Positions 1 through 7,488 of a DNA stretch of 64,000 nt are shown here, piece by piece. Source of the DNA: Nocardioides phosphati (lineage in GTDB: Bacteria; Actinomycetota; Actinomycetes; Propionibacteriales; Nocardioidaceae); NCBI RefSeq assembly GCF_014646375.1, contig NZ_BMNI01000003.1:317668-381667 (forward strand), in the 5' to 3' direction. Both the position numbers and the translations under genes were made by a program. Every line of letters starts with the position of its first letter. Positions within the stretch are counted from its first letter, which is position 1. The notes beneath the pieces were generated by a model. That model saw only the letters and a program-made list of their open reading frames with translations, had not been told where the DNA came from and did no database searches.

Positions 1-681
1 GAGTTCGCCGCGCTCGCCGTAAGACACGTGCATGTCCGACTGGTACGCCTGCACCTGCCAGCCAGCGGGGGCCACGGTGAGGAAGAGGTCAACACGCTGG
101 CTGCGGTCCGCGACGGACTCCGCGACGTGCTCGATCACCTGCTCGTCGGCGAAGTCGCCGCGCCCCGAGACGCCGATGTAGTCACCGTCGTCCTGCTTCC
201 AGACGACCACGACGTCGCCGGGGTCCTGTTCGAAGACGGTGGCATCGTGGCCCCGGACCTCGATCGCCCGCTCGTGCTCGCGGTCCTCCCAGTTGTCCGG
301 GGTCGGCGAGACGACCACGTTGATCCCGTCCTGTGGCCGGCCGTACGACGCGAACATCAAGGTGCTGCTGTCCTTCGAGAAGACCGGGTCGCCGAGGCCC
401 GCCGGCAGCCAGGTGGGCGTGACGGGGAAGGTCAGGGGGTCGACGGCGGCCAGGGCGATGGAGTGGTCCGAGCCCATCAGCGCGGGGGCGACGGCGATGC
501 CCGCGCCGCCGGCGGCGACCACCGAGGCGGCGACGAGGAGGGGCAGCCGGCGGGTGCGGCGTACGCCGGGGGTGGTTGCGTCGAGGGCGGCCGAGAGCCG
601 GGCGCGGGCCGCGGCGAGGGCGGCGTCGGAGGGCTCCGGGGCCGAGGGGCCGAAGCGGTCGAGGAGATCGAGGTCGTTCAT
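1..681 (-). CDS. Membrane-anchored putative anti-sigma partner (CU044_5270-like), partial
   Basis: The reading frame is open for 227 codons and runs off the left edge, so the C-terminus is missing. The ATG lies in an ATGA overlap with the stop of the upstream ECF sigma gene, which argues for translational coupling and a sigma-partner role. About 45 N-terminal cytoplasmic residues (MNDLDLLDRFGPSAPEPSD...) are followed by Arg-Arg and one transmembrane segment near residues 50-70 (LPLLVAASVVAAGG), then a large extracytoplasmic domain. No zinc HxxxCxxC motif is visible, so it is not a ZAS-type anti-sigma factor. It resembles the CU044_5270 family that follows actinobacterial ECF sigma genes. Anti-sigma activity is inferred from position and topology only. 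Confidence 0.7.
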   Translation of the reverse strand, partial: MNDLDLLDRFGPSAPEPSDAALAAARARLSAALDATTPGVRRTRRLPLLVAASVVAAGGAGIAVAPALMGSDHSIALAAVDPLTFPVTPTWLPAGLGDPVFSKDSSTLMFASYGRPQDGINVVVSPTPDNWEDREHERAIEVRGHDATVFEQDPGDVVVVWKQDDGDYIGVSGRGDFADEQVIEHVAESVADRSQRVDLFLTVAPAGWQVQAYQSDMHVSYGERGEL

Positions 682-1277
682 CGGAGCTCTCCCTGCAGGT
701 CGTCGAGGACGGGGCGCAGCTGCTGGCGCGCCCGGTGGAGGCGGGACCGCACGGTCCCGAGCGGGATGCCGAGGGCGGCGGCCACCTCGGCCTGCTCGAG
801 CTGGCCCCACGCCAGCAGGAGGAGTACGTCGCGGTCGGCTGCCTTCAGCTCGGCCAGCGCCGTGGCGAGCCGGGGCCGCAGCGCCGCGGCATCGGCCAGT
901 GCGACCGCCTCGCCGGACCCGTCGGCGGCGACGAGCGCGAGCGGCGTCCGGCCGAGGGCGCGGTAGCGAGTGGCTTCCGCGCGGTGGTGGCGGCGCACGA
1001 GGTTGGCGGCGATGCCGTAGAGCCACGGCCGGGCATCGGCGAGCTCGGCCCGGTAGCGGGTGCGCAGCTCGAAGGCGGCGACGAAGAGATCGCCGAGGAG
1101 GTCGTCGGCGATCGCGCCGAGGCGCCGGGACAGGAAGCGGTGCAGCTCGCGGGAGTGGCGCTCGAAGAGGGCACCGAAGGCGTCGGGCTGCGTGAGCGAC
1201 AACGCGATGATCGCGTGGTCGTCGACAGGCTGCACGGGGTCCTCCGGTGGGCTCAGGGCCAGGTCGTGGGCTCTCAT
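678..1277 (-). CDS. ECF-type RNA polymerase sigma factor
   Basis: A sigma-70 family factor with only regions 2 and 4. Region 2 spans FGALFERHSRELHRFL to WLYGIAANLVRRHHR. Region 4 contains LKAADRDVLLLLAWG followed by the helix-turn-helix EVAAALGIPLGTVRSRLHRAR. I chose the ATG at 1277, giving 199 residues; an in-frame start at 1313 would add 12 residues with no family support. The stop overlaps the start of the downstream membrane protein, the usual layout of an ECF sigma factor with its membrane regulator. An RDD-family gene lies upstream on the same strand. It should direct a small stress or envelope regulon; no target promoter was identified. Confidence 0.85.
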   Translation of the reverse strand: MRAHDLALSPPEDPVQPVDDHAIIALSLTQPDAFGALFERHSRELHRFLSRRLGAIADDLLGDLFVAAFELRTRYRAELADARPWLYGIAANLVRRHHRAEATRYRALGRTPLALVAADGSGEAVALADAAALRPRLATALAELKAADRDVLLLLAWGQLEQAEVAAALGIPLGTVRSRLHRARQQLRPVLDDLQGELR

Positions 1278-1358
1278 GACCAGTCCATCGCACGGGGAGG
1301 CGATCGCGTTCACGTGCGCCGGAGTCGGGCAGGCCAGGGCCGGGGGCGGGCCCCCGCC

Positions 1359-1871
1359 TCAGACGCGCTTGACCACCACGGTCCCGAGGATCTTGTCGGT
1401 CAGCGTCTGGTGCTTCGGCTGGTCCCAGAGCGGCCACAGGTAGTCGAGGTAGACCGCCTGGTTGATCAGTCCGTGGAGCAGCCAGCGCCCCAGGCAGCTG
1501 CCCCAGCCGGGTGCCGCGCCCGTCTGCTCCTGCAGGACCCAGATGCCGACCTTCGCCTTGCCCCAGGTCTGGCCGGTGCGGCCCTGGCGCACGACGGAGT
1601 TGTTGACCTGCCGCACGACGCCCCAGATGGCGCCGCCGAGGAAGAGGACCGCGCCGAGGATGAACATCGCAGCGGCGAGCCCGTCGTCGTCGGTGTCGGA
1701 GGCCACCGCGCCCGCGATGAACGCGACGACAGAGAGCAGCGTGAGGACCAGCGGCGGCAGGTAGTAGACGACGTCCCAGAGCGTGGCCACCGCGCGGTCG
1801 CCCCACTCGGCGTACGTCGAGGTGGGCTGCGGCTGGGCGGGCACGGCGTACGGCGGGGGCTGCTCGGTCAT
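1359..1871 (-). CDS. RDD family integral membrane protein
   Basis: 170 residues. A short Pro/Gln-rich N-terminus (MTEQPPPYAVPAQPQP) is followed by three predicted transmembrane helices. RDD signatures are present: Arg in GDRAVATLWD, the central QGRTGQTWGKAKVGIWVL, and the closing QTLTDKILGTVVV with the conserved Asp. RDD proteins are small membrane proteins of mostly unknown transport-related role, and some are linked to ion exchange. It lies upstream of the ECF sigma gene on the same strand and divergent from the TetR-headed catabolic operon; the 89-base gap to that operon's GTG at 1961 must hold both promoters. Family assignment is firm, function unknown. Confidence 0.85.
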   Translation of the reverse strand: MTEQPPPYAVPAQPQPTSTYAEWGDRAVATLWDVVYYLPPLVLTLLSVVAFIAGAVASDTDDDGLAAAMFILGAVLFLGGAIWGVVRQVNNSVVRQGRTGQTWGKAKVGIWVLQEQTGAAPGWGSCLGRWLLHGLINQAVYLDYLWPLWDQPKHQTLTDKILGTVVVKRV

Positions 1872-1919
1872 GGCCGCACCTTCTCACGTGCGACAAGCCG
1901 CAGAAAGGACACTAAAAGT

Positions 1920-1931
1920 CAGTCTTGACTG
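1920..1931. promoter_or_regulatory. Inverted repeat CAGTC-TT-GACTG, candidate TetR operator
   Basis: A perfect 5-base inverted repeat with a 2-base centre, lying between the divergent RDD gene and the TetR-family gene starting at 1961. TetR regulators commonly bind such palindromes in their own promoter. TTGACT inside the repeat could also serve as a -35 element for the rightward operon. Binding by the adjacent regulator is inferred. Confidence 0.4.
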
Positions 1932-1960
1932 TTTCTAAGTATGTGGGACACCCTGTACCC

Positions 1961-2572
1961 GTGACCCAGACGACCGCGCGCGTGCCCCAGGAGGAGCGCA
2001 CGCGAGCGATGCGGGCCCGGCTGCTCGAGGCGACGATCCAGTGCCTCGTCGACGCGGGCTTCGCCGGCACGTCGACCACGCTCGTCTCGAAGATCGCGGG
2101 GGTGAGCCGGGGCGCGCAGCTCCACCACTTCCCGACGAAGAACGACCTCGTCGTCGCCGCCGTCCGGCACCTCGCCGACCAGCGCGCGATCGAGTTCGAG
2201 GCCGCGCAGCGGGAGCTGCCGGTGGGCGAGGGGCGCACGCGGGCGGTGCTCGACATCCTCGCGGAGTACGTCACCTCGCCGTTCTTCACCGCGGCCCTCG
2301 AGCTCTGGGTCGCTGCCCGCAGCGACGAGCAGCTGCTCGCCGCCGTGGGCCCGCTCGAGATCGAGACCGGTCGCGGCCTGCACCGCATCGCCGTCGAGCT
2401 GCTCGAGGTCGACGAGTCGCGCCCCGGCGTGCGTGAGCTCGTGCAGGCGACCCTCGACCTCCTCCGCGGCCTTGGCCTCGCCAACACGCTGGGCGACGAC
2501 TCGCACCGGCGGGCCCGGATCCTCGACCGCTGGGCCATCACCCTCGACCACGAACTGAAGGAGCTCGCATGA
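1961..2572 (+). CDS. TetR/AcrR family regulator of the acyl-CoA catabolic operon
   Basis: 203 residues from the GTG at 1961 (MTQTTARVPQEERTRAMRARLLEA). An upstream in-frame TTG at 1925 would start inside the putative operator and is less likely. The N-terminal helix-turn-helix is clear: LVSKIAGVSRGAQLHHFPTKNDLV, with the GALHHHF-like turn of TetR proteins. The C-terminal part is a variable ligand-binding domain. The stop overlaps the ATG of the next gene (ATGA), so the regulator is the first gene of the operon it probably represses, with an acyl-CoA or pathway intermediate as likely inducer. Ligand identity cannot be read from sequence. Confidence 0.88.
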   Translation: MTQTTARVPQEERTRAMRARLLEATIQCLVDAGFAGTSTTLVSKIAGVSRGAQLHHFPTKNDLVVAAVRHLADQRAIEFEAAQRELPVGEGRTRAVLDILAEYVTSPFFTAALELWVAARSDEQLLAAVGPLEIETGRGLHRIAVELLEVDESRPGVRELVQATLDLLRGLGLANTLGDDSHRRARILDRWAITLDHELKELA

Positions 2573-3411
2573 GTGACGTGCTGGACGGGGTCCTCGCGGA
2601 CCTCCAGGCCGAGAGCGCGTACGTCGAGTCGCTGGTCGCCGACCTCGACGAGGCCGGCTGGCGCACCGCCACTCCCGCCGAGGGCTGGGACGTGGCCACC
2701 ACGATCGCGCACCTGCTGTGGACCGACGAGTCGTCGGTGACCGCGATCGAGGGGACCCTCGGCGACAAGACGCGGTGGGACGCGCTGGTCATGGAGGCGT
2801 TCGCCGACCCGACCGGCTTCGTCGACACCGCTGCGCTGACGATCGCCAAGACCCACACGGGCGCTGAGCTGCTCGAGCGCTGGCAGGCGTCGAAGGCCGC
2901 GCTCGCTGCCGCGCTCCGCACCGTCCCGGACGGCCAGAAGCTGATGTGGTTCGGCCCGCCGATGGCACCGGCGTCGATGGCCACGGCCCGCCTGATGGAG
3001 ACCTGGGCCCACGGCCTCGACGTCGCCGACGCGGTCGGTGCCCCGCACTCGGTCACCGACCGGATCCGCCACGTCGTCAGCATCGGCTTCCGCACCCGCA
3101 ACTTCGCCTTCGCCCAGAACGGCCTCGAGGCGCCGGCCGAGCCGATCCGGCTCGAGCTCACCCTCCCGTCGGGCGAGCCGCTCGTCCTCGGCCCGGACGA
3201 CGCGGGCCAGACGGTGACCGGGTCGGCGTACGACTTCGCGGCGCTGGTCACCCAGCGCGTGCACCGCGACGACACCGGCCTCGTCGCCGACGGGCCCGAC
3301 GCCGAGAAGTGGCTGGCGATCGCCCAGGCGTTCGCCGGCCCTGCCGGCGGCGGACGCCCCGCACAGAAGGACCAGTCCGGGCACGACCAGTCCCAGGGGG
3401 AGAAGGCATGA
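2569..3411 (+). CDS. TIGR03084-type putative metal-binding protein (DinB/maleylpyruvate isomerase-like)
   Basis: 280 residues. The N-terminal four-helix bundle has DinB/mycothiol-dependent isomerase features: EGWDVATTIAHLLW with a candidate metal-binding His, and METWAHGLDVADAVG with a second His. This matches the actinobacterial family TIGR03084, which regularly accompanies AtuA-family and acyl-CoA carboxylase genes; its biochemical role is not established. It starts inside the tetR stop codon and ends inside the ATG of the AtuA-like gene, so it is coupled on both sides. A mycothiol-linked or metal-dependent isomerisation step is possible but unproven. Confidence 0.8.
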   Translation: MSDVLDGVLADLQAESAYVESLVADLDEAGWRTATPAEGWDVATTIAHLLWTDESSVTAIEGTLGDKTRWDALVMEAFADPTGFVDTAALTIAKTHTGAELLERWQASKAALAAALRTVPDGQKLMWFGPPMAPASMATARLMETWAHGLDVADAVGAPHSVTDRIRHVVSIGFRTRNFAFAQNGLEAPAEPIRLELTLPSGEPLVLGPDDAGQTVTGSAYDFAALVTQRVHRDDTGLVADGPDAEKWLAIAQAFAGPAGGGRPAQKDQSGHDQSQGEKA

Positions 3412-5156
3412 CCACCGCAGCACGCATCGGCAACTGCTCCGGCTTCTACGGCGACCGCCTGACGGCGTTCCGGGAGATGCTCGAGGGCGGGCCGCTCGAC
3501 TACCTGACCGGCGACTACCTCGCCGAGCTGACCATGCTGATCCTCGGCAAGGACACCTTCAAGGACCCGCACCTCGGCTACGCGCGCACGTTCGTGCGGC
3601 AGGCCGAGGACGCGCTCGGCCTCGCGCTCGAGAAGGGGGTCAAGGTCGTCGTCAACGCGGGCGGCCTCAACCCGAAGGGCCTCGCGGAGAAGCTCGCCGA
3701 GGTCAGCAACGGCCTCGGCCTCAGCCCGAAGATCGCCTATGTCGCGGGTGACGACATCCGCAGCCAGACCGAGGCGCTCGGCCTCGCGCACCCGACGTAC
3801 GGCAACCCGCTGACGGCCAACGCCTACCTCGGCGCGTTCGGCATCGCCAGCGCGCTCGGCAAGGGCGCGGACCTCGTCGTCACCGGCCGCGTCACCGACG
3901 CGAGCGTCGTCGTCGCCCCGGCGATCCACCACCACGGCTGGACGCCGGAGTCGTACGACGCGCTGGCCGGCGCGGTCATCGCGGGGCACATCATCGAGTG
4001 CGGCACGCAGGCGGTCGGCGGCAACTTCTCCGGCTTCCTCGAGCTGCCCGAGGAGGCGCGGAGCAAGCCCCTCGGCTTCCCGATCGCCGAGATCTCGGCC
4101 AACGGCGACATGGTGATCACCAAGCACGAGGGCACCGGCGGAGCGGTCACGCTCGACACGGTCACCGCGCAGCTCGTCTACGAGATCCAGACGACGAAGT
4201 ACCTCAACCCGGACGTCACCGTCGACCTCACGACGATGGAGCTGACCCAGGAGGCACCCGACCGGGTGCGGGTCAGTGGCGTCACCGGCGACCTCCCGCC
4301 CGCGCAGCTGAAGGCCTGCCTCAACTACTTCGCCGGCTACCGCAACTCGATGGAGCTGATCCTCACCGGCCTCGACGTCAAGGAGAAGGCCGCCTGGATC
4401 CAGGCGCAGGCCACCGCGGCGTTCGGCGACAAGGGCCCGGGGCGTGTCGTCTGGTCCGACGTCGTCCAGCCCGACACCGACGCGGCGACGCAGGAGGCGG
4501 CCTCCGCGATCCTGCGGATCACCGCGTTCGACACTGATGCGGCCAAGGTCGCGAAGGGCTTCACCGGGCCGGTCATCGAGCAGGTCCTCGGCTCCTACCC
4601 GGGCTTCGTCCCCTGCCGGATGCCCGGCCCCGGCACGGCGTACGGCGTCTACACCCCGGCGTACGTCGACCGGAGCGTCGTCGAGCACACCGTGGTCCAC
4701 CACGACGGCTCGGTCGAGGTGATCGCCGACCCGAAGGTGAGCGACCAGCCGCTCGACCGCACCGTGGGGCTGCGGCCGTCGCCGTTCCCCGCACCGGCCG
4801 ACACGCTGACCCGGCGCCTGCCGCTCGGCACGTTCGTCCACGGGCGCTCGGGCGACAAGGGCGGCGACGCCAACATCGGCCTCTGGGTCAAGCACGACGG
4901 CCACCCGAAGTACGCCGAGCGCGTCACGTGGCTGACGAAGTTCATGTCGCCGCGGCAGGTGCGTGAGCTGATCCCGGAGGCGAAGGACCTCGACGTCGAG
5001 GTCTACCCGCTGCCCAACCTCGGTGGCGTCAACATCCTCATCCACGGCCTCCTCGACGAGGGCGTCGCCGCCACCGCCCGGTTCGACCCGCAGGCCAAGG
5101 GCCTGGCGGAGTGGGTCCGCGGCCGGCTGGCCAACATCGAAGGGAGCCTGCTGTGA
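3408..5156 (+). CDS. AtuA-family protein (acyclic terpene utilization, DUF1446)
   Basis: 582 residues from the ATG at 3408, which overlaps the previous stop (ATGA) and is preceded by a purine-rich site (GGGGGAG). The large N-terminal DUF1446 domain begins ARIGNCSGFYGDRLTAF and includes YLTGDYLAELTM and VVTGRVTDASVVVAP. The C-terminal ferredoxin-like AtuA domain begins near HGRSGDKGGDANIGLW. In Pseudomonas AtuA belongs to the citronellol/geraniol pathway but its reaction is not settled; homologues occur with branched acyl-CoA carboxylases in many actinobacteria. Here the carboxylase and dehydrogenases follow in the same operon, supporting a role in processing a 3-methyl-branched or isoprenoid acyl-CoA. 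Confidence 0.87.
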   Translation: MTTAARIGNCSGFYGDRLTAFREMLEGGPLDYLTGDYLAELTMLILGKDTFKDPHLGYARTFVRQAEDALGLALEKGVKVVVNAGGLNPKGLAEKLAEVSNGLGLSPKIAYVAGDDIRSQTEALGLAHPTYGNPLTANAYLGAFGIASALGKGADLVVTGRVTDASVVVAPAIHHHGWTPESYDALAGAVIAGHIIECGTQAVGGNFSGFLELPEEARSKPLGFPIAEISANGDMVITKHEGTGGAVTLDTVTAQLVYEIQTTKYLNPDVTVDLTTMELTQEAPDRVRVSGVTGDLPPAQLKACLNYFAGYRNSMELILTGLDVKEKAAWIQAQATAAFGDKGPGRVVWSDVVQPDTDAATQEAASAILRITAFDTDAAKVAKGFTGPVIEQVLGSYPGFVPCRMPGPGTAYGVYTPAYVDRSVVEHTVVHHDGSVEVIADPKVSDQPLDRTVGLRPSPFPAPADTLTRRLPLGTFVHGRSGDKGGDANIGLWVKHDGHPKYAERVTWLTKFMSPRQVRELIPEAKDLDVEVYPLPNLGGVNILIHGLLDEGVAATARFDPQAKGLAEWVRGRLANIEGSLL

Positions 5157-6322
5157 CCGCCTGGTCGCCGACCGCCGGATTCAACGAGGACCAGGTCGCC
5201 CTCAAGCAGAGCGCGCGGGCGTTCGCCGAGCGCGAGCTGATGCCGCACATGGAGGAGTGGGAGCGCGCCGGCGAGGTGCCGCGCGATGTCCAGAAGAAGC
5301 TCGCGAAGGCGGGTCTGCTCGCAGTCGGGTTCCCCGAGAAGGTCGGTGGCGACGGGGGCACCCTCTTCGACAACCTGGCCCTGCAGGAGGGCTTCATGGA
5401 GGCCGGCGTCTCCGGCGGCGCCCTCACCGCGATGTTCACGCACGGCATCGCCGTCCCGCACATCGCCCGCAACGGCTCGCCCGAGCTGATCGAGAAGTGG
5501 GTCAAGCCCACCCTCGCCGGCGACCTGATCGGCTCGCTGGGCATCACCGAGCCCGGCACGGGCAGCGACGTCGCCGGCATCACCACCAAGGCGGTCCGCG
5601 ACGGCGACGAGTGGGTCATCAACGGCGCGAAGATGTTCATCAGCTCGTCGGTGCGCGGTGACTTCGTGACGGTCGCGTGCCGCACCGCCGACACGGGCGC
5701 CCACGGCATCTCGCTGATCGTCGTCCCCAAGGGCACGCCCGGCTACACCGTCTCGCGCAAGCTCGAGAAGATGGGCTGGCTCGCCTCCGACACCGGCGAG
5801 CTCACCTTCGACGACGTACGGGTCCCGCTCGGCAACCTGGTCGGCCAGGAGAACCACGGCTTCTACTACATCGCCGACCAGTTCGTCACCGAGCGGATCG
5901 GGCTCGCACTGCAGGGCTACGGCCACGCGATCCGCTGCCTCAACCTCACCGCGGCGTACGTCGCGCAGCGCACGGCGTTCGGCAAGCCACTCAACGCCAA
6001 CCAGGTCGTGCGCGCGAAGCTCGTGGAGATGCGTCGCCAGGCCGAGGTCGCGCGGACCTACACGCTCGAGGTCGCCCGCCGGTACGCCGCCGGCGAGTCC
6101 GTGATCGCCGAGGCCGTGCTCGCCAAGCAGACCGCCGTCGAGGCCGGCTGCTGGGTCGCCAACGAGGCGGTGCAGCTGCACGGCGGCATGGGCTACATGC
6201 GCGAGACCGAGGTCGAGCGCCACTACCGCGACGCACGCCTGCTGCCGATCGGAGGAGGCGCGACCGAGGTGCTCTCCGACCTGGCCGCCCGCTTGTTCGG
6301 CTACGCCCCGGAGAAGAAGTGA
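5153..6322 (+). CDS. Acyl-CoA dehydrogenase, copy 1 of a tandem pair
   Basis: 389 residues from the GTG at 5153, overlapping the upstream stop (GTGA), with GGGAG ahead. FAD-dependent alpha,beta-dehydrogenation of an acyl-CoA is expected. Signatures: SLGITEPGTGSDVAGI (FAD/substrate loop), EWVINGAKMFISS, RTAFGKPL, and QLHGGMGYMRETEVERHYRDAR near the C-terminus. The usual C-terminal catalytic Glu position reads PIGGGATEV; instead Glu247 in FVTERIGLAL sits where isovaleryl-CoA dehydrogenase-type enzymes keep their base, which suits branched substrates. It is highly similar to the next gene over its whole length, indicating a recent tandem duplication. Its likely partner is an ETF elsewhere. Confidence 0.92.
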   Translation: MTAWSPTAGFNEDQVALKQSARAFAERELMPHMEEWERAGEVPRDVQKKLAKAGLLAVGFPEKVGGDGGTLFDNLALQEGFMEAGVSGGALTAMFTHGIAVPHIARNGSPELIEKWVKPTLAGDLIGSLGITEPGTGSDVAGITTKAVRDGDEWVINGAKMFISSSVRGDFVTVACRTADTGAHGISLIVVPKGTPGYTVSRKLEKMGWLASDTGELTFDDVRVPLGNLVGQENHGFYYIADQFVTERIGLALQGYGHAIRCLNLTAAYVAQRTAFGKPLNANQVVRAKLVEMRRQAEVARTYTLEVARRYAAGESVIAEAVLAKQTAVEAGCWVANEAVQLHGGMGYMRETEVERHYRDARLLPIGGGATEVLSDLAARLFGYAPEKK

Positions 6323-7488
6323 GGTACTCGCCGACCTCCGGCTGGACGCCGGAGCAGGTGGCGCTGAAGCAGTCCGCGATGGAGTTCACGCGCCGAGAGG
6401 TCGTGCCCCACCTGGACGCCTGGGAGCGTGAGGGCGAGCTGCCCCGCGAGCTGCAGAAGAAGCTCGCGCACGCCGGCCTGCTCGCTGTCGGCGCCCCCGA
6501 GGAGGCCGGTGGCGACGGCGGGACCCTGCTCGACGTCTGCGCGATCAACGAGGGCTTCATGGAGGCCGGCTGGTCCGGCGGCGCGATGGCCAGTGCCTTC
6601 ACGCACGGCATCTCCGTGCCCCACGTCCACCAGAACGGCACGCCCGACCAGGTCGACCGCTGGGTGCGACCGGTCCTCGCCGGCGACGCCATCAGCTCGC
6701 TCGCGATCACCGAGCCGGGCACGGGCTCCGACGTCGCCGGCATCACCACCCGGGCGGTGCGCGACGGCGACGAGTGGGTCATCAACGGCGCCAAGACCTT
6801 CATCACCAGCTCGGTCCGCGGCGACTGGGTCGTCACGGTCTGCCGCACCGCGGACGCCGGTGCCCACGGACTGTCGCTGATCGTGGTCCCGCACGGCACG
6901 CCCGGCTTCACCGTGTCGCGCAAGCTCGAGAAGATGGGCTGGCTCGCCTCCGACACCGGCGAGCTGTCGTACGTCGACGTGCGGGTCCCGCTCGACCACC
7001 TGGTCGGCGAGGAGAACGCGGCGTTCTACTACATCGCCCAGAACTTCGTCACCGAGCGGATCTTCCTCGCCCTCCTGGGCTACGGCCACGCCCTGCGCTG
7101 CCTCAACCTCACCGCGGAGTACGTCGCGCAGCGGACCGCCTTCGGCAAGCCGCTCAACGCCAACCAGGTCGTGCGGGCGAAGCTCGTGGAGATGCGGCGC
7201 CAGGTCGAGGTCGCGCGCAGCTACACGCTCGAGGTCGCCCGCCGCTACGACGCCGGCGAGCAGGTCATCGCCGAGGCCTGCATGGCCAAGCAGCCCGCTG
7301 TCGACACCGCCGTCTGGGTCGCCGACCAGGCGGTCCAGCTGCACGGCGGCATGGGCTACATGCGCGAGACCGAGGTCGAGCGCCACTACCGCGACGTACG
7401 GATCCTGCCCATCGGAGGAGGTGCGACCGAGGTGCTCAGCGACCTCGCCGCCCGCCTCCTCGGCTACTCACCGGAGAAGAAGGCATGA
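6319..7488 (+). CDS. Acyl-CoA dehydrogenase, copy 2 of a tandem pair
   Basis: 389 residues from the GTG at 6319, again overlapping the preceding stop by four bases. It has the same length and motif order as its neighbour: LAITEPGTGSDVAGI, EWVINGAKTFITSS, FVTERIFLALLGYGHAL, TAFGKPLNANQVVRAKLVEMRR, HGGMGYMRETEVERHYRD. Many blocks are identical, with differences concentrated at the N-terminus and around the substrate-facing helix (IFLALL instead of IGLALQ). The pair may act as homologous subunits of one enzyme or on different chain lengths; sequence alone cannot decide. The stop overlaps the carboxylase beta start. Confidence 0.92.
   Translation: MRYSPTSGWTPEQVALKQSAMEFTRREVVPHLDAWEREGELPRELQKKLAHAGLLAVGAPEEAGGDGGTLLDVCAINEGFMEAGWSGGAMASAFTHGISVPHVHQNGTPDQVDRWVRPVLAGDAISSLAITEPGTGSDVAGITTRAVRDGDEWVINGAKTFITSSVRGDWVVTVCRTADAGAHGLSLIVVPHGTPGFTVSRKLEKMGWLASDTGELSYVDVRVPLDHLVGEENAAFYYIAQNFVTERIFLALLGYGHALRCLNLTAEYVAQRTAFGKPLNANQVVRAKLVEMRRQVEVARSYTLEVARRYDAGEQVIAEACMAKQPAVDTAVWVADQAVQLHGGMGYMRETEVERHYRDVRILPIGGGATEVLSDLAARLLGYSPEKKA

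Noticed and set aside
1925..1960. TTG start at 1925 for the TetR gene
   Set aside because: It would begin inside the palindrome, adds residues without homology, and lacks a ribosome-binding site; GTG 1961 fits the family.
5677..6318. Upstream extension of the second acyl-CoA dehydrogenase frame
   Set aside because: The extension translates to Arg/Pro-rich noise over the first dehydrogenase; homology begins at GTG 6319, which also overlaps the preceding stop.
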